A DNA stretch of 64,000 bases from Caballeronia sp. SEWSISQ10-4 2 (GCF_030464885.1 NZ_JALPRJ010000046.1:1-64000); one strand, 5' to 3'; shown: positions 16,836-26,097, numbered from the stretch's first letter. The notes: generated by a model not told the origin, from the sequence alone. A program made the numbers and translations.

Positions 16836-18032
16836 TCACAGTCCCAGAATCATCTGCGCGATGATGTTTTTTTGAATTTCGTTCGAGCCGCCATAGATCG
16901 ACGTCTTGCGAAAGTTGAAGTAGTACGCGGCAAGCGGCGCGGCATCGTCGTCGCCGGCAAGACTGTGCTCGCGTTCGCCTTCGAGATACGCGGGATCGAA
17001 CGCGGCGGCTTGCGGGCCGACCGCTTCGACCATGAGTTCGGTCAGCGCCTGCTGGACTTCAGTGCCCTTGATCTTGAGCATCGATGCCTCCGGTCCCGGT
17101 CCGCGTCCATTCGCCTCGCTCGCCACCACGCGTTGCACGGTGACTTCAAGCGCCATCATTTCGATCTCCAGCGCCGCGATTTTTGCGGAGAACAGCGGGT
17201 CGTTGAGCAACGAAACGCCGCCCTTCTTCTGACCGGCAGCAAGCCGTTTCAGGAACACCAGTTCACGCTTCGATTGCCCGACGCGCGCAATGCCCGTGCG
17301 TTCATGGCCGAGCAAATACTTTGCATAGGTCCAGCCTCGATTCTCCTCACCGACGAGATTCTCAACCGGCACCTTCACGTCTTCGAGGAACACTTCGTTG
17401 ACTTCGTGATCTTCATCGAGCGTGATGATCGGACGCACGGTAATGCCGGGCGTTTTCATATCGATGAGAAGAAACGAGATGCCTTCCTGCTTCTTCGCGC
17501 CGGTATCCGTGCGCACGAGGCAGAACATCATGTCGGCGAATTGGCCGAGCGTGGTCCAGGTTTTCTGGCCATTGACCACGTAGTGATCGCCCTGGCGTTC
17601 GGCGCGTGTCCTAAGCGATGCCAGATCGGAGCCCGAACCCGGTTCCGAATAACCCTGGCACCACCAGTCGGTACCATCGAGAATACGCGGCAGGTAGTAG
17701 GCTTTTTGCGCGTCGCTGCCGTATTTCATGATGACGGGCGCCACCATCGATACGCCGAACGGCAATACGCCCGGCGCCCCGATGCGTGCGCATTCTTCGT
17801 CCCAGATATGGCGCTGCGTCGCGTCCCAGCCGGGACCGCCGTACTCCTTCGGCCACGCGACGACCGACCAGCCGCGCGTGCCGAGCAGCTTGTGCCAGCT
17901 CGCGTAGTCGTCGCGGCTTAGACGTTTGTGATCGAGTACCTTGGTGCGCAGAGTTTGCGGCAGGTTGGCGTCGAGCCAGGCGCGGATGTCGGCACGGAAT
18001 GCGTCGTCGGCGGGGGAATAGTTCAGGTCCAT
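16836..18032 (-). CDS. acyl-CoA dehydrogenase
   Basis: This 398-residue enzyme is the first gene of the minus-strand operon. Motifs are WPKEYGGPGWDATQRHIWDEE, QGYSEPGSGSDLASLRT (FAD binding), VVNGQKTWTTLGQFAD and the C-terminal KTSIYGGSNEIQKNI, which is the ACAD signature. Together with the dehydrogenase at 15704 it could form an alpha2beta2 enzyme for bulky or long acyl-CoAs, as in the FadE pairs of steroid catabolism; that is inference from pairing. AGGAG precedes the ATG. Confidence 0.9.
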   Translation of the reverse strand: MDLNYSPADDAFRADIRAWLDANLPQTLRTKVLDHKRLSRDDYASWHKLLGTRGWSVVAWPKEYGGPGWDATQRHIWDEECARIGAPGVLPFGVSMVAPVIMKYGSDAQKAYYLPRILDGTDWWCQGYSEPGSGSDLASLRTRAERQGDHYVVNGQKTWTTLGQFADMMFCLVRTDTGAKKQEGISFLLIDMKTPGITVRPIITLDEDHEVNEVFLEDVKVPVENLVGEENRGWTYAKYLLGHERTGIARVGQSKRELVFLKRLAAGQKKGGVSLLNDPLFSAKIAALEIEMMALEVTVQRVVASEANGRGPGPEASMLKIKGTEVQQALTELMVEAVGPQAAAFDPAYLEGEREHSLAGDDDAAPLAAYYFNFRKTSIYGGSNEIQKNIIAQMILGL

Positions 18033-18100
18033 GCGCTGTGTCTCCTGTCATGACCCGGGTCGGCCATGAGGAGACGCGCCTTTAGCTGAACGTAATCAGC

Positions 18101-18574
18101 TTATTGCAGCGGCTCTTTCAGTGCGGCCGGCACCGGTAACGGCATCACGTTGATGCCTTCTTCCATCAAGGCGTGCGCATCTTCGGGCGTTGCGACGCCG
18201 CGAATATTTCGCGCCGGCGCTTCGTCGTAATGCATGCGCCGCGCCTCCTCGGCAAAACGCTCGCCCACGTTCTCCGTCTTCGCGAGAATTTCCCGCATGA
18301 ATTGCAGCGCGCGTGCCTGAAGCGCGTGATCGGCGTCTTGCGGCGGCTGGGCCGCTGGCTCCGCGTTCGAGCCAGTGGCCGCCTTCTCGCTCTGATCCGA
18401 ACGACTCGACGACAAATTCAGACGCGGCGCCGACGGCATGCGGCTCACCTCCGTTGTCGAGCACACCGGGCAAGCCACAAGCTTGCGCGACAACTGGGAT
18501 TCGAACTCATCGGTCGAAGCAAACCAGCCTTCGAAACGATGGTCGTGTGAGCACTTCAAGTCGAGAACCTTCAT
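18101..18574 (-). CDS. DUF1178 family zinc-ribbon protein
   Basis: This 157-residue protein starts MKVLDLKCSHDHRFEGWF and has a CPVC pair at about residues 35-38; together with the first Cys and His these form a small zinc-ribbon-like unit. A low-complexity linker (about 50-80) and a helical C-terminal region follow. DUF1178 proteins are widespread in proteobacteria and have no established function. It has its own upstream region with a 12-bp palindrome, and lies downstream of the terminator that ends the nuo-NUDIX transcription unit. Confidence 0.85.
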   Translation of the reverse strand: MKVLDLKCSHDHRFEGWFASTDEFESQLSRKLVACPVCSTTEVSRMPSAPRLNLSSSRSDQSEKAATGSNAEPAAQPPQDADHALQARALQFMREILAKTENVGERFAEEARRMHYDEAPARNIRGVATPEDAHALMEEGINVMPLPVPAALKEPLQ

Positions 18575-18621
18575 GCTGATCGGGGCTTGCCAAAGAGTTT
18601 AATCGCAAAAACGCGTTTTGT

Positions 18622-18633
18622 GAACGATCGTTC
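18622..18633. promoter_or_regulatory. 12-bp palindrome upstream of the DUF1178 gene
   Basis: GAACGATCGTTC is a perfect palindrome about 48 bases upstream of the DUF1178 start. It overlaps a plausible minus-strand -35 box TTCACA followed by a TTAAAC -10 box at 16 bases. It has the form of a TetR-family operator; the regulator is not known. Confidence 0.4.
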
Positions 18634-18744
18634 GTAAATTTGCTTCTGCGACCGTTTGATGAAATCGCGGGAACATGCGTTCAATTTTAGCCCGGCGCTG
18701 GAACGCGTGCCGAAAGATGCGTTGTCATGATTAATCAGACAAAT

Positions 18745-18772
18745 AAAAAGCGGCCTTCGCGGCCGCTTTTTT
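18745..18772 (-). terminator. terminator of the nuo-DUF2818-NUDIX unit
   Basis: GCGGCC (18750-18755) pairs with GGCCGC (18761-18766), extended by A/T pairs. A run of T residues follows on both strands. It lies 18 bases after the NUDIX stop codon on the minus strand. Confidence 0.9.
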
Positions 18773-18790
18773 GTGGACACACCGGCCGTC

Positions 18791-19414
18791 TCAATCGCTC
18801 ACCGGTTCACCCAACTGCCATTCGCCCGACATGATCCTTTCCAGCCAAAAGCTGCCGATGATCGTCTTCACATCGCTGATGTGGCCGCTCCTGATCCACT
18901 CGAAAATCTGCGACCTCTCCGCGATCAACGTCTCGAGGAACTCGCCTTCGTCGAGTTTGCTCTCGCCCGCTGTCAATCCCCGCGCAAGATACAAGTCGAT
19001 GAATTCGGTCGAATACGAAATCACTGGATGGATACGCGTCAGGAAAAACCACTCGCGCGCCGTATAACCGGTTTCCTCATGCAGCTCGCGCTTCGCGCAC
19101 GCCAGTTCGCTTTCGTTCGGATCGAGCTTGCCCGCCGGATATTCGAGCAGGACTTTGCGGATCGGATAGCGATACTGACGTTCGAGCAGCACGCGGCCAT
19201 CGTCGAAAAGCGGCAGGATCATCACAGCGCCAGGATGTTCGACGAACTCACGCGTGGCGTGTTTGCCGTCCGGCAATTCGACCGTATCGAGCTTGAGCGT
19301 GAGGAACTTGCCCTGATGCACCAACTTGCTCTCGACCGTTTTCTCGATCAGGCCTTCGTCGGAATCGGGGAAATCAAGGGATTGGGTGGAGTCGGTGGAA
19401 AAAATGTCAGCCAT
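18791..19414 (-). CDS. NUDIX hydrolase, ADP-ribose pyrophosphatase-like
   Basis: This 207-residue protein hydrolyses a nucleoside diphosphate derivative, most likely ADP-ribose to AMP and ribose 5-phosphate. The Nudix box reads GKLDPNESELACAKRE then LHEETGY, in the right spacing GX5EX7REUXEEXGU, and GAVMILPLFDDGRVLLERQYR is typical of the NudF/ADP-ribose subgroup. The start is set at 19414, the first ATG that gives a family-like N-terminus; an upstream frame to 19633 runs into the DUF2818 gene. It is the last gene before the terminator and therefore likely part of the nuo transcript. Confidence 0.87.
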   Translation of the reverse strand: MADIFSTDSTQSLDFPDSDEGLIEKTVESKLVHQGKFLTLKLDTVELPDGKHATREFVEHPGAVMILPLFDDGRVLLERQYRYPIRKVLLEYPAGKLDPNESELACAKRELHEETGYTAREWFFLTRIHPVISYSTEFIDLYLARGLTAGESKLDEGEFLETLIAERSQIFEWIRSGHISDVKTIIGSFWLERIMSGEWQLGEPVSD

Positions 19415-19487
19415 CGTGCACCTTGAAGGAAACGCGTTGGACGCGTGAGCGTTAAACGCGTGGATCAAGCCACGACGGCCGTCGCCG

Positions 19488-19784
19488 TCAGCGGCGCTTG
19501 ACGAGATACCGGAACGTGAAGCCGGGGAACGCGAGCACCAGGAACAGGCTGAAAGTGACCGCATAAAACTGCCAGCCCTGCTCGAAGCGGTTCCCTGCGC
19601 GCGCCTCAAGCATAAAGCCGAGTGCACCCACAAAAAAATAAAGCACGATTATTTCCGCGATGCGAATCCAGCCGCTTTTCTTCGCCGCCTTGAGCGGGAT
19701 GACGCAGAAAAGGCGCTGGTTCGCGAACGGAAGGTTGGCGCCGACCAGCGCCAACAACACGATAAACCAGCCCGCTGCCGACAT
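19488..19784 (-). CDS. DUF2818 family membrane protein
   Basis: This small protein of 98 residues has three predicted membrane helices (residues about 4-20, 40-60 and 74-90) and a basic C-terminus (FRYLVKRR). It resembles the beta-proteobacterial DUF2818 family, which is regularly encoded directly after nuoN. Its ATG overlaps the nuoN stop codon (TAATG), so translation is coupled. A role as an accessory or assembly factor for complex I is an inference from this position alone. Confidence 0.83.
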   Translation of the reverse strand: MSAAGWFIVLLALVGANLPFANQRLFCVIPLKAAKKSGWIRIAEIIVLYFFVGALGFMLEARAGNRFEQGWQFYAVTFSLFLVLAFPGFTFRYLVKRR

Positions 19785-21262
19785 TACAACTGGAACGGCA
19801 AGGTGTGCGAGATTGCAGCCAGGCAGGCGTTCATCAACGGTCCGGGAACAATGCCAAGCACCAGCACAGCCAGGCCGTTGAACGCGAGCAGCGCGCGCTT
19901 GAGGTTGTCCGCGACGATTGGCGATGCGTCCGTGGGGGCATCGAAGTACATCAGCTTGACGATACGCAGGTAGTAGAACGCACCGACCAGCGACGACAGC
20001 ACTGCCAGCACCGCGAGCCACGTCAGGCCGGCGTTCATGGTGGCCTCGAGCACGGCGAGCTTCGCGTAGAAGCCAACCATCGGCGGAATACCGGCAAGCG
20101 AGAACATCATGATCATCATCACGAAGGCGAACACCGGGCTACGCTGGTTCAGGCCCTTGAAGTCGTCGAGCGTTTCGGCTTCGAAGTCCTTGCGTGCCAG
20201 CAGCATCACGATGCCGAAGGTGCCGAGCGTGGTCAGCAGATAGATGATGCTGTAGAACATCGCCGAGCTATACGCGTTCGCCGCACCGTCAGCCTTGCCG
20301 TCGACTACGCCCGCCAGCATGCCGAGCAGCACGAAGCCCATGTTCGAGATAGCCGAGTACGCCAGCATCCGCTTGATGTTCTTCTGCACGATACCGGTCA
20401 CATTACCCACGATCAGCGACAACGCGGCCAGGATCACGAGCATTTCTTGCCAGTCGACTGCGAGCGGCAACAGCGCCATCACCAGGAAACGCAGGCCCCA
20501 TGCAAACGCCGCGGCCTTCGGGCCACCGCCGGTCAGCAAGGTCATGGCGGTCGGTGCACCTTGATACACGTCAGGCACCCACATGTGGAACGGCACCGCG
20601 CCCATCTTGAACGCCACGCCCGCCACCACGAAGATCACGCCGAACAGCAACACTGCGTCGTTGATGCGGCCGGTTGCGATCGCCTTCGCGACTTCATTCA
20701 GTTCGAGCGAGCCGGTCGCGCCGTACAGCATCGAGATGCCGTAGAGCAGGAAACCCGAAGCGAGAGCACCGAGCACGTAGTACTTCATCGCGGATTCGTT
20801 GGCTTGCGGCGAGTCCTTGCGCAACGCGATCACCGCGTACAGCGACAGCGACATCAGTTCCAGGCCGAGATAGAGCGTCAGGAAATTGTTGCCTGAAATC
20901 ATCACGCACTGCCCGAGCAGCGAGAACAGACCGAGCAGGAAGAAGTCCCCGCGGAACAGGTCGCGATCTTCAAGATATTTGCGCGAATAGATGATCGATA
21001 CCGCAAAGCCAAGTGTCACGACCGCTTTCATGGCGCTCGCGAACGGATCGACCACGTACATGCGCGTGAAGTAGTAATGCGGCGTGGGATCGAGTGCCTG
21101 GAAGGCGAACCACACACCGACCACAATGGTCGATACAACCGAAATCAGATAGGTCGAGTGACGGCTCTTCTCGCCGAAGATGGTGTCGTTCAACCAGGCC
21201 ACGACGATCATCAACATCAACAATCCGTCGGGTAACAGAGCACTCATGGGGGCGTTTTGCAT
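19784..21262 (-). CDS. nuoN: NADH-quinone oxidoreductase subunit N
   Basis: NuoN is an antiporter-like proton channel subunit in the membrane arm of complex I. The 492-residue protein has about 14 membrane helices, conserved lysines in the helices (for example VAGVAFKMGAVPFHMWVPDVYQGAP) and the motif NNFLTLYLGLELMSLSLY. The start ATG follows a GGAGGA site. It is the last nuo gene and its stop overlaps the DUF2818 start. Confidence 0.96.
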   Translation of the reverse strand: MQNAPMSALLPDGLLMLMIVVAWLNDTIFGEKSRHSTYLISVVSTIVVGVWFAFQALDPTPHYYFTRMYVVDPFASAMKAVVTLGFAVSIIYSRKYLEDRDLFRGDFFLLGLFSLLGQCVMISGNNFLTLYLGLELMSLSLYAVIALRKDSPQANESAMKYYVLGALASGFLLYGISMLYGATGSLELNEVAKAIATGRINDAVLLFGVIFVVAGVAFKMGAVPFHMWVPDVYQGAPTAMTLLTGGGPKAAAFAWGLRFLVMALLPLAVDWQEMLVILAALSLIVGNVTGIVQKNIKRMLAYSAISNMGFVLLGMLAGVVDGKADGAANAYSSAMFYSIIYLLTTLGTFGIVMLLARKDFEAETLDDFKGLNQRSPVFAFVMMIMMFSLAGIPPMVGFYAKLAVLEATMNAGLTWLAVLAVLSSLVGAFYYLRIVKLMYFDAPTDASPIVADNLKRALLAFNGLAVLVLGIVPGPLMNACLAAISHTLPFQL

Positions 21263-21286
21263 GATCTTTTATTTCCTCCGCACGCG

Positions 21287-22777
21287 TTACTGGGCCAGCG
21301 GCAGTTTGGACTGCGCGACGTGGGAGAGCAGATTTTCTACGGATGCGTGCATCACGTCGGTGAACGGCTTCGGATACAGGCCCATGTACAACGTAAATAC
21401 GGCAAGCACGGCAAGCATGAAGAACTCGCGCGTGTTGAGGTCTTTCAGCTTCGCCACGTGTTCGTTCGCAACCGCGCCGAAGTGCACGCGCTTGTACATC
21501 CACAGCGTGTACGCCGCGCCGAGAACCAGCGTGAAGGTCGCGAGGAAACCGATCCAGAAGTTGAACTTCACCGCAGCGAGAATCACCATGAATTCACCGA
21601 CGAAACCCGAGGTGCCCGGCAAGCCGCAATTGGCCATCGCGAACAACATGGCGAATGCGGCGAACTTCGGCATGACGTTGACCACACCGCCGTAGTCCGC
21701 GATCCGGCGCGAATGCATGCGGTCATACAGCACGCCAATGCAAAGGAACATGGCGCCCGAGACAAAGCCGTGCGAGATCATCTGGATGATCGCGCCTTCC
21801 ATGCCGAGCTGGCTGAAGATGAAGAAACCGAGCGTGACGAAGCCCATGTGCGCAATCGACGAATACGCCACTAGCTTCTTCATGTCTTCCTGCACCAGCG
21901 CAACGAAGCCAATGTAGATCACCGCGATCAGGGACAACGTGATCACCACCGGTGCCAGGAAGTGACTGGCGTCCGGTGCGATAGGCAGCGAGAAGCGGAT
22001 GAAACCGTACGCGCCGAGCTTCAGCATGATCGCGGCCAGCACGACCGAGCCGCCCGTCGGCGCTTCCACGTGGGCGTCAGGCAACCACGTATGGACCGGC
22101 CACATCGGCACCTTCACGGCGAAGGCCAGGAAGAACGCGATGAACAGCAGGATCTGCGGCGTGAAGCCGATCTTCGCTGCTTGCCACATGGCGATATCGA
22201 ACGTGTGCGTTTGCGTGTAGAGGTACAGCAACGCGATCAGCATCAGCAGCGAGCCCATCAGCGTGTACAGGAAGAACTTGAACGCGGCATACACCCGGTT
22301 CGCCCCACCCCACACGCCGATGATGATGTACATCGGGATCAGCGTCGCTTCGAAGAAGACATAGAACAACATGCCGTCGGCGGTCGAGAACACACCGATC
22401 ATGAGGCCCGACAAAATCAGGAACGCGGCCAGGTATTGCGCCACGCGCACCGTGATGACTTCCCACGCGCTGATGATCGTGATCACCGTGATCAATGCGG
22501 TCAAGACGACGAACCACATCGACAGGCCGTCGACACCAAGGTGATACGAGATATTGAAGCGTTCGATCCAGACCGACTTCTCTTCAAACTGCAGCGCAGC
22601 CGATGAGTTGTCAAAGCCGGTAATCAGGGGAATGGTGACGATCAGCCCAAGAATCGAGCCGATCAACGCAAGCCAGCGCGAAGGCCCCGGATTGCTGTCA
22701 TTGCCTACTGCCAGTACAAGGATGCCGACAATGATCGGCAACCAGATCGCCAAACTTAGAATGGGTAAAGAGTGCAT
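21287..22777 (-). CDS. nuoM: NADH-quinone oxidoreductase subunit M
   Basis: NuoM is the second antiporter-like proton-pumping subunit. The 496-residue protein has about 14 membrane helices, the essential Glu in FYVFFEATLIPMYIIIGVWG and the channel region VKVPMWPVHTWLPDAHVEAP with its Lys and His. Length and order (between nuoL and nuoN) are normal. Confidence 0.96.
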   Translation of the reverse strand: MHSLPILSLAIWLPIIVGILVLAVGNDSNPGPSRWLALIGSILGLIVTIPLITGFDNSSAALQFEEKSVWIERFNISYHLGVDGLSMWFVVLTALITVITIISAWEVITVRVAQYLAAFLILSGLMIGVFSTADGMLFYVFFEATLIPMYIIIGVWGGANRVYAAFKFFLYTLMGSLLMLIALLYLYTQTHTFDIAMWQAAKIGFTPQILLFIAFFLAFAVKVPMWPVHTWLPDAHVEAPTGGSVVLAAIMLKLGAYGFIRFSLPIAPDASHFLAPVVITLSLIAVIYIGFVALVQEDMKKLVAYSSIAHMGFVTLGFFIFSQLGMEGAIIQMISHGFVSGAMFLCIGVLYDRMHSRRIADYGGVVNVMPKFAAFAMLFAMANCGLPGTSGFVGEFMVILAAVKFNFWIGFLATFTLVLGAAYTLWMYKRVHFGAVANEHVAKLKDLNTREFFMLAVLAVFTLYMGLYPKPFTDVMHASVENLLSHVAQSKLPLAQ

Positions 22778-22794
22778 AGATAGGTGTCCCCGCC

Positions 22795-24882
22795 TTATTT
22801 GCCGCCGAGCGTTACAAACAGGGTCAAGAGCCCCAACATGCCAATAATCATGGCGAACGCGTAGTGATAGATGTAACCGGATTGAAGGAAGCGAATCACA
22901 CCGGCAAACCAGCCGACGAACTTCGCGAGACCGTTGACGATACCGTCGATAACGGCGACATCACCCTCTTTCCAGAGTCCGCGGCCAATGGCGACCGCAC
23001 CCTTTGCAAATACGACATCGTTGATCTTGTCGAGGTAGTACTTGTTGTCCAGCAAGTTATAGATCGGCAGGAAACGTTGCTTGATCACGCCCGGCAGATC
23101 CGTACGCTTCCAGTACAGGAACCACGACACGACCACGCCCGCGAGCGCCAGCCAGACCGGCAAGCCCGAGACCGAATGCAGGCCCATCGCAAACCAGCCG
23201 TGGAATTCCTCGGCCATTTCGTGCAGCGCCGGATGGTTGTCGCCGATGGCGATTACCTTGTCGAACACCACGCCGTGCGCGAAGAAGTCGCCGAACAGCA
23301 TCGGGCCGATCGCAATCGCACCGATGATCACCGACGGGATGGCCAGCAGGACCAGCGGCAGGGTAATGACCCACGGCGTTTCGTGCGGAACGTGCTCGTG
23401 GTGAGCATGGCCGTGATCGTCATGGCCGTGTGCATCGTGGCTATCGTGACCATGTGAATCGTGTGCATGCGCGGCGGCTTCGAGAGCCATCGGGCTTTCC
23501 GGATGCTTCGGACCACGGAAGCGCTCCTTGCCGTGAAACACCATGAAGTACATGCGGAACGAGTACAACGCCGTGACGAACACGCTCGCCACCACCGCGA
23601 AGTACGCGAAACCCGAGCCTGCGATGTGCGACGCCTTCACGGCATCGATGATCGAATCTTTCGAGTAGAAACCCGAGAAGAACGGCGTGCCGATCAGCGC
23701 AAGCGAACCGACGAGCGAAGTGATCCACGTGATCGGCATGTACTTGCGCAGGCCGCCCATGTTGCGCATGTCCTGGTCGTGGTGCATGCCGATGATCACC
23801 GAACCCGCGCCAAGGAACAGCAGCGCTTTGAAGAATGCGTGCGTGGCCAGGTGAAACACTGCTACCGGGTAAGCGGAGACGCCAAGCGCCACCGTCATGT
23901 AACCGAGTTGCGAGAGCGTGGAGTAAGCCACCACACGCTTGATGTCGTTCTGCACGACACCCAGGAAACCCATGAACAGCGCCGTGATCGCGCCGATCAC
24001 CGTCACGAACGACAACGCCGAATCCGACAGTTCGAACAGCGGCGACATGCGCGTCACCATGAAGATACCGGCCGTCACCATGGTTGCCGCGTGGATCAGC
24101 GCCGAGATAGGCGTCGGGCCTTCCATGGAGTCCGGCAGCCACACGTGCAGCGGGAATTGCGCCGACTTACCCATCGCGCCGATGAACAGGCAGATACAGG
24201 CCACGGTCAGCAAACCCCAATCGGTACCCGGGAACGTCATGCCGGCCAGTTCGGTACGATGCGCGAACACATCGCCGTAGTTCAGCGAACCAGCAAACGC
24301 CAGCAACAAACCGATGCCGAGCAGGAACCCGAAGTCGCCCACGCGGTTCACGATGAACGCCTTCATGTTCGCGTAGATGGCCGTCGGACGCGTGAAGTAG
24401 AAGCCGATCAGCAGGTACGACACGAGGCCCACCGCTTCCCAGCCGAAGAACAGCTGCAGGAAGTTGTTGCTCATCACGAGCATCAGCATGGAGAACGTGA
24501 AGAGCGAGATGTACGAGAAGAACCGCTCGTAGCCCACTTTCTCGTCGGCCATGTAGCCGATCGTGTAGATGTGCACCATCAGCGAGACGAAGGTGACGAT
24601 CACCATCATCATCGCGGTGAGCGAATCGACCAGGAAGCCGATCTCCATCTTCAGCGGCCCGACCGTCATCCATTCGTAGATGGTCGCGTTGAAGCTCGCG
24701 CCCTGCATCACGTCCAGAAGGACGATGCAGGAAAGCACAAACGAGATCATCACGCTGAGGATCGTCACGCGGTGCGAAGCCTTGCGCCCGATCTTCCAGC
24801 CGAACAGCCCGGCGATCAGCGAACCGGCAAGCGGCGCCAGCGCAATCACGAGCAGCAGGTTTTCATTGAGTGTCATGGACAT
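22795..24882 (-). CDS. nuoL: NADH-quinone oxidoreductase subunit L, with His-rich loop
   Basis: NuoL is the distal proton-pumping subunit with the long lateral helix. The 695-residue protein has the antiporter motifs NFLQLFFGWEAVGLVSYLLI and MGKSAQFPLHVWLPDSMEGP. Residues about 470-499 form an unusual loop with 13 histidines in 29 residues, mostly as Asp/Gly-His repeats, between helices of the C-terminal part. This loop is not part of the E. coli protein, and a metal-binding role is only a guess. Two start codons are possible (first or third residue). Confidence 0.95.
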   Translation of the reverse strand: MSMTLNENLLLVIALAPLAGSLIAGLFGWKIGRKASHRVTILSVMISFVLSCIVLLDVMQGASFNATIYEWMTVGPLKMEIGFLVDSLTAMMMVIVTFVSLMVHIYTIGYMADEKVGYERFFSYISLFTFSMLMLVMSNNFLQLFFGWEAVGLVSYLLIGFYFTRPTAIYANMKAFIVNRVGDFGFLLGIGLLLAFAGSLNYGDVFAHRTELAGMTFPGTDWGLLTVACICLFIGAMGKSAQFPLHVWLPDSMEGPTPISALIHAATMVTAGIFMVTRMSPLFELSDSALSFVTVIGAITALFMGFLGVVQNDIKRVVAYSTLSQLGYMTVALGVSAYPVAVFHLATHAFFKALLFLGAGSVIIGMHHDQDMRNMGGLRKYMPITWITSLVGSLALIGTPFFSGFYSKDSIIDAVKASHIAGSGFAYFAVVASVFVTALYSFRMYFMVFHGKERFRGPKHPESPMALEAAAHAHDSHGHDSHDAHGHDDHGHAHHEHVPHETPWVITLPLVLLAIPSVIIGAIAIGPMLFGDFFAHGVVFDKVIAIGDNHPALHEMAEEFHGWFAMGLHSVSGLPVWLALAGVVVSWFLYWKRTDLPGVIKQRFLPIYNLLDNKYYLDKINDVVFAKGAVAIGRGLWKEGDVAVIDGIVNGLAKFVGWFAGVIRFLQSGYIYHYAFAMIIGMLGLLTLFVTLGGK

Positions 24883-24899
24883 AGCTGTCTTGCCTGAAA

Positions 24900-25205
24900 T
24901 TAACCTTTGAGCTGATCGAGATCTTCGACGTTGATCGTGTCGAGACTGCGGAACAATGTGACCAGGATCGCGAGGCCGATCGCGGCTTCGGCGGCTGCCA
25001 CCGTGAGCACAAAGAACACGAAGATCTGGCCGTGGATGTCGCCGAGATAATGCGAGAACGCGACGAAGTTGGTGTTCACCGCCAACAGCATCAGCTCGAT
25101 TGCCATCAGGATGATGATCACGTTACGTCGATTCAGAAAGATTCCGACGATGCTGATCGCGAACAGGATCGCGCCAAGCACAAGGTAATGGGCAAGACTC
25201 AACAT
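24900..25205 (-). CDS. nuoK: NADH-quinone oxidoreductase subunit K
   Basis: NuoK is a small membrane subunit with three helices that helps form the proton channel near the quinone end. The 101-residue protein has the two conserved helix glutamates, in [12 protein letters not shown] and [12 protein letters not shown]. It is six bases from nuoJ and 17 bases from nuoL. Confidence 0.96.
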   Translation of the reverse strand: MLSLAHYLVLGAILFAISIVGIFLNRRNVIIILMAIELMLLAVNTNFVAFSHYLGDIHGQIFVFFVLTVAAAEAAIGLAILVTLFRSLDTINVEDLDQLKG

Positions 25206-25211
25206 GATTAT

Positions 25212-25925
25212 TTACTCCTCAGCCTTTGCTTTGTTGTCGACCGTGCCGGCGCCGGCATTGCCGGTCACGGGCGGATTGGTCGTGGCGTCCGGCGCTTCTT
25301 GTTCGGACTTCATCTTGACAATCCGCACGCGATCTTGCGCACGCACCTTGACCTGGTCGCTGATGCGCTGGCGCTTGCTGTCCTTCTTCTCGCGAACGGT
25401 CAGCGAGATAGCCGCGATGATCGCCACCAGCAGGATCAGGCCCGCGATTTCAAACGCGAAGATGTAGTCGGTGTAGATGACCTTGCCGATCAGGTGCGAG
25501 TTCGACATCACCGCGTTCGGGGCCACTCCGGCGCCCACGCCGTTGATCAGCATGGCGTCATGCACCGGCGTCACCGTCGCGCCGTAGCCGTGCCACAAGA
25601 TCAATGCCGTTTCGATGATGATGATCGCGCCCACAATGCTGGCTATGGGTACGAATTTCTTGAAGTCGCCGTGCAGCGCGTCGAGGTTGATGTCCAGCAT
25701 CATCACCACGAACAGGAACAGCACCATCACCGCGCCGACATAGACGAGAACCAGCAGAATGGCGAGGAATTCGGCCTCAAGCAACATCCAGATCGCGGCC
25801 GCGTTGAAGAACGCGAGCACGAGAAACAAGGCGGACGCCACCGGATTGCGCGAAGTGATCACCTTCAGCGCCGAGACAACCAGCAGCAGCGCGAAGATGT
25901 AAAACAGTACGGTCGTGAATTCCAT
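25212..25925 (-). CDS. nuoJ: NADH-quinone oxidoreductase subunit J
   Basis: NuoJ is a membrane subunit with five helices. This one has 237 residues: the helices end by about residue 175, followed by a charged, proline/threonine-containing cytoplasmic tail of about 60 residues that is rich in Lys, Arg and Glu. The start is ATG at 25925 (MEFTTVLFYIFALLL), which puts the first helix at the N-terminus; the upstream extension adds polar residues from the intergenic hairpin region. YVGAVMVLFLFVVMML is the conserved motif. Confidence 0.94.
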   Translation of the reverse strand: MEFTTVLFYIFALLLVVSALKVITSRNPVASALFLVLAFFNAAAIWMLLEAEFLAILLVLVYVGAVMVLFLFVVMMLDINLDALHGDFKKFVPIASIVGAIIIIETALILWHGYGATVTPVHDAMLINGVGAGVAPNAVMSNSHLIGKVIYTDYIFAFEIAGLILLVAIIAAISLTVREKKDSKRQRISDQVKVRAQDRVRIVKMKSEQEAPDATTNPPVTGNAGAGTVDNKAKAEE

Positions 25926-26097
25926 GATTACCGGTTCATCGTTAGGCTTTGTGTTTTGACACAAACGCGCCGTGTTGCGTTGTTTGAAGAACGCAACCTA
26001 CAAGCTTGGCGCGCGGGCCGGAACAGCAGGTCAATTCAAATGCAGGAACAGCAAGGGGCACCGCACTATGCTGCGCCCCGCTCCGCTTTACCGCGTT
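25926..26097 (-). other. 172-base gap inside the nuo operon with two hairpins
   Basis: All other nuo junctions are short or overlap except the C-B, D-E and this I-J junction. Here TTTGTGT/ACACAAA (25948-25954 and 25959-25965) and TTGCGTT/AACGCAA (25975-25981 and 25990-25996) form two small stem-loops just upstream of nuoJ. No T-run follows, so they are not obvious terminators. RNA processing or translation control is possible but unproven. Confidence 0.5.

Noticed and set aside
23461-24897. A 478-codon His/Arg-rich open frame antisense to nuoL
   Set aside because: The histidine-rich composition comes from reading the nuoL strand in reverse; no start signal or domain is present.
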